DNA of 64,000 bases from Nocardia iowensis (GTDB lineage Bacteria > Actinomycetota > Actinomycetes > Mycobacteriales > Mycobacteriaceae). A model generated the notes under the pieces. It was given only the letters and a program-made list of their open reading frames with translations. It had not been told where the DNA came from and ran no database searches. The stretch lies in contig NZ_CP078145.1 of the NCBI RefSeq assembly GCF_019222765.1, positions 7,502,001 to 7,566,000 of the forward strand. The letters run 5' to 3'. The position numbers and the translations under genes were made by a program. This document shows positions 62,901 through 64,000 of the stretch, piece after piece; within the stretch, counting starts at the first letter, position 1, and each line of letters opens with the position of its first letter.

Positions 62901-63215
62901 CTAGGGCAAGTCCAGCGAGCTGACGGCGCTCGCGGTGCTGGAGTCGGTCGCGGCCGTGCGATCGACCACTACGCCGAGTAGATCGGCCATGTCGGCCAGC
63001 GCTTCGAAAACGGCCATGGCGGCAGTGTGGGTTTCGTCCCAGGCCTGGGCGTAGGCGGTAGCCGCGGTGCCGCGCCAGCTCGACATGAGCCCTTCGACAT
63101 CGGCCGATCCCGAGCGCAGGCCGTTGATGAGGTTTTGGGCGGTCAGCTGCACGTAGCGACCGGCGTCGGACACGTGATCGGGGACCAGGGCGAAGGTGGG
63201 AGCGGTGTCGGTCAC
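62901..63215 (-). CDS. WXG100-family ESX substrate, second cassette, partner 1
   Basis: 104-aa helical protein with WRG (in SSWRGTAAT). Starts with FALVPDHVSDAGRYVQ, which parallels LTVVPEQVRDVGRYVY of the 5965-6306 protein; both end SSLDLP. Lies 22 nt after dapE on the same strand, so it may be read from the dapE promoter as well as its own. First gene of the second ESX cassette. Confidence 0.82.
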   Translation of the reverse strand: MTDTAPTFALVPDHVSDAGRYVQLTAQNLINGLRSGSADVEGLMSSWRGTAATAYAQAWDETHTAAMAVFEALADMADLLGVVVDRTAATDSSTASAVSSLDLP

Positions 63216-63237
63216 GGATGTTCCTCGGGTTTCGTGG

Positions 63238-64000
63238 TCAGTCCGTCGAGCCGGTCAGGTAGGTGCGCAGCATGGCGGTGACGGCGGTGATCTGGTCGAC
63301 CGGGACGTGCTCGTCGCGCTTGTGGGCGAGGTTGGGGTCGCCGGGGCCGAAGTTGACGGCGGGGATGCCGCGGGCGGCGAACCGGGAGACGTCGGTCCAG
63401 CCGTACTTGGCGCGCACTCCGCCGCCACCGTGGCTGTTCACCGAGGCGACCAGGTCCTTGGCGGCGGGGGCGGTCAGCCCTGGCAGCGCGCCCGGGGCGG
63501 AATCGGTCACCTCGAAGGTCAGCTCGAGGCCGTCGAACACCTCGCGGACATGCTCGACGGCTTGGGTCACGGTGCGGTCGGGCGCGAAGCGGAAGTTCAC
63601 GTCCACCTCGGCCGCGTCGGGGACCACATTGCCCGCCACTCCGCCGAAAACCCGTACCGCGGACAGCCCTTCGCGGTAGACGCACCCGTCGATGTCGACC
63701 TCGCGGGCGCGGTAGTCGGCCAGCCGTTGCAGGATCGGTGCCAGGCGGTGAATCGCGTTGTCGCCCAACCAGGCTCGTGCCGAATGCGCGCGCACCCCGG
63801 CGGTGGACAGCCGAACCCGCAGCGTCCCTTGGCAACCCGCCTCGATCCAGCCGCCGGACGGTTCGCCGAGCACCGCCAGGTCACCGGCAAGCCACTCCGG
63901 CAGGTCGCGTTCGATGTGCCCGAGTCCATTGAATTCCGAAGCGATTTCCTCGCAGTCGTAGAAGATCAGCGTCAGATCGTGCACCGGCTCGGCGACCGTC
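63238..64000 (-). CDS. dapE: Succinyl-diaminopimelate desuccinylase (5' end outside window)
   Basis: C-terminal part of an M20-family zinc peptidase. The coding frame runs past the right edge with no start visible. Features: [15 protein letters not shown] (metal ligand Glu/Glu), [16 protein letters not shown], the dimerisation domain near [17 protein letters not shown], and [19 protein letters not shown], with the last metal His. DapE makes LL-diaminopimelate for lysine and peptidoglycan. Its neighbours in mycobacteria (Rv1202) are the Rv1205-Rv1208 genes, as here, but with an ESX cassette inserted. Confidence 0.9.
   Translation of the reverse strand, partial: TVAEPVHDLTLIFYDCEEIASEFNGLGHIERDLPEWLAGDLAVLGEPSGGWIEAGCQGTLRVRLSTAGVRAHSARAWLGDNAIHRLAPILQRLADYRAREVDIDGCVYREGLSAVRVFGGVAGNVVPDAAEVDVNFRFAPDRTVTQAVEHVREVFDGLELTFEVTDSAPGALPGLTAPAAKDLVASVNSHGGGGVRAKYGWTDVSRFAARGIPAVNFGPGDPNLAHKRDEHVPVDQITAVTAMLRTYLTGSTD

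Overview
The window is high-GC chromosomal DNA from an actinomycete of the Corynebacteriales (Mycobacteriales). Nocardia or a close relative is the best guess. The basis is the gene content and order: a Kgd-type 2-oxoglutarate enzyme, a corA / MgtE_N-CBS / DUF1003 / transglycosylase / mrp block, a DivIVA-like gene with tag and a DUF3117 gene, a divergent glgA(glgM)-glgC pair, an O-methyltransferase divergent from sigE-rseA-htrA-tatB, and a gpgS-folP2-fadD6-LOG-dapE block. From memory, these genes are orthologues of M. tuberculosis Rv1248c down to Rv1202, with some blocks inverted and with accessory genes inserted between them. Most starts are ATG or GTG, and 4-nt ATGA/GTGA overlaps are common. 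I saw no tRNA, rRNA, CRISPR array, IS element or phage.

Layout. 1-5849: C-terminal half of an ABC exporter and kgd, closed by a perfect hairpin terminator. 5965-8287: a four-gene type VII-secretion (ESX) cassette of two WXG100 proteins, a polymorphic toxin and an immunity candidate. 8408-15306: a GAP-family membrane protein, then a TetR regulator divergent from a mymA-like operon (flavin monooxygenase, SDR, LipR-like esterase), then a FadD15-like acyl-CoA ligase. 15483-20127: a membrane sulfite-oxidase-type molybdoenzyme, a Uma2 protein, and a PadR regulator with a DHA2 drug exporter. 20344-24917: an OpuC/ProU-type osmoprotectant ABC operon with a second, divergent binding lipoprotein. 24959-33107: malic enzyme, a fumarate-reductase-type flavoprotein, a PHP phosphoesterase, CorA, and a CitE-like/stress-protein/SUFU operon. 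33166-43414: MgtE_N-CBS, DUF1003, two tandem transglycosylases, Mrp, DivIVA-like, Tag, DUF3117, an RlmA-like methyltransferase, GlgA/M and GlgC. 43507-48448: two paired small CxPFC membrane proteins, an O-methyltransferase, and the envelope-stress module sigE-rseA-htrA-tatB with a candidate MprA box and an ECF-type promoter. 48531-55359: a leaderless HTH protein, two unknowns, XdhC and a three-subunit molybdenum hydroxylase. 55573-64000: gpgS, folP2, fadD6, two LOG proteins, a second ESX toxin cassette whose toxin ends in an apparent ADP-ribosyltransferase domain, and the C-terminal part of dapE.

Main biological points. Two paralogous WXG100-WXG100-toxin-immunity cassettes lie near opposite ends of the window. 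They have the same gene order and the same SSLDLP terminus on the first protein, but unrelated C-terminal toxin domains and unrelated immunity candidates. They look like interchangeable secreted-toxin modules and are the best candidates here for a little-described system. Several regulatory sites can be read directly: paired TTGA-N7-TCAA operators, a TTACTG-N2-CAGTAA palindrome, a 19-bp MprA-like box and a GGGAAC-N19-GTT promoter.
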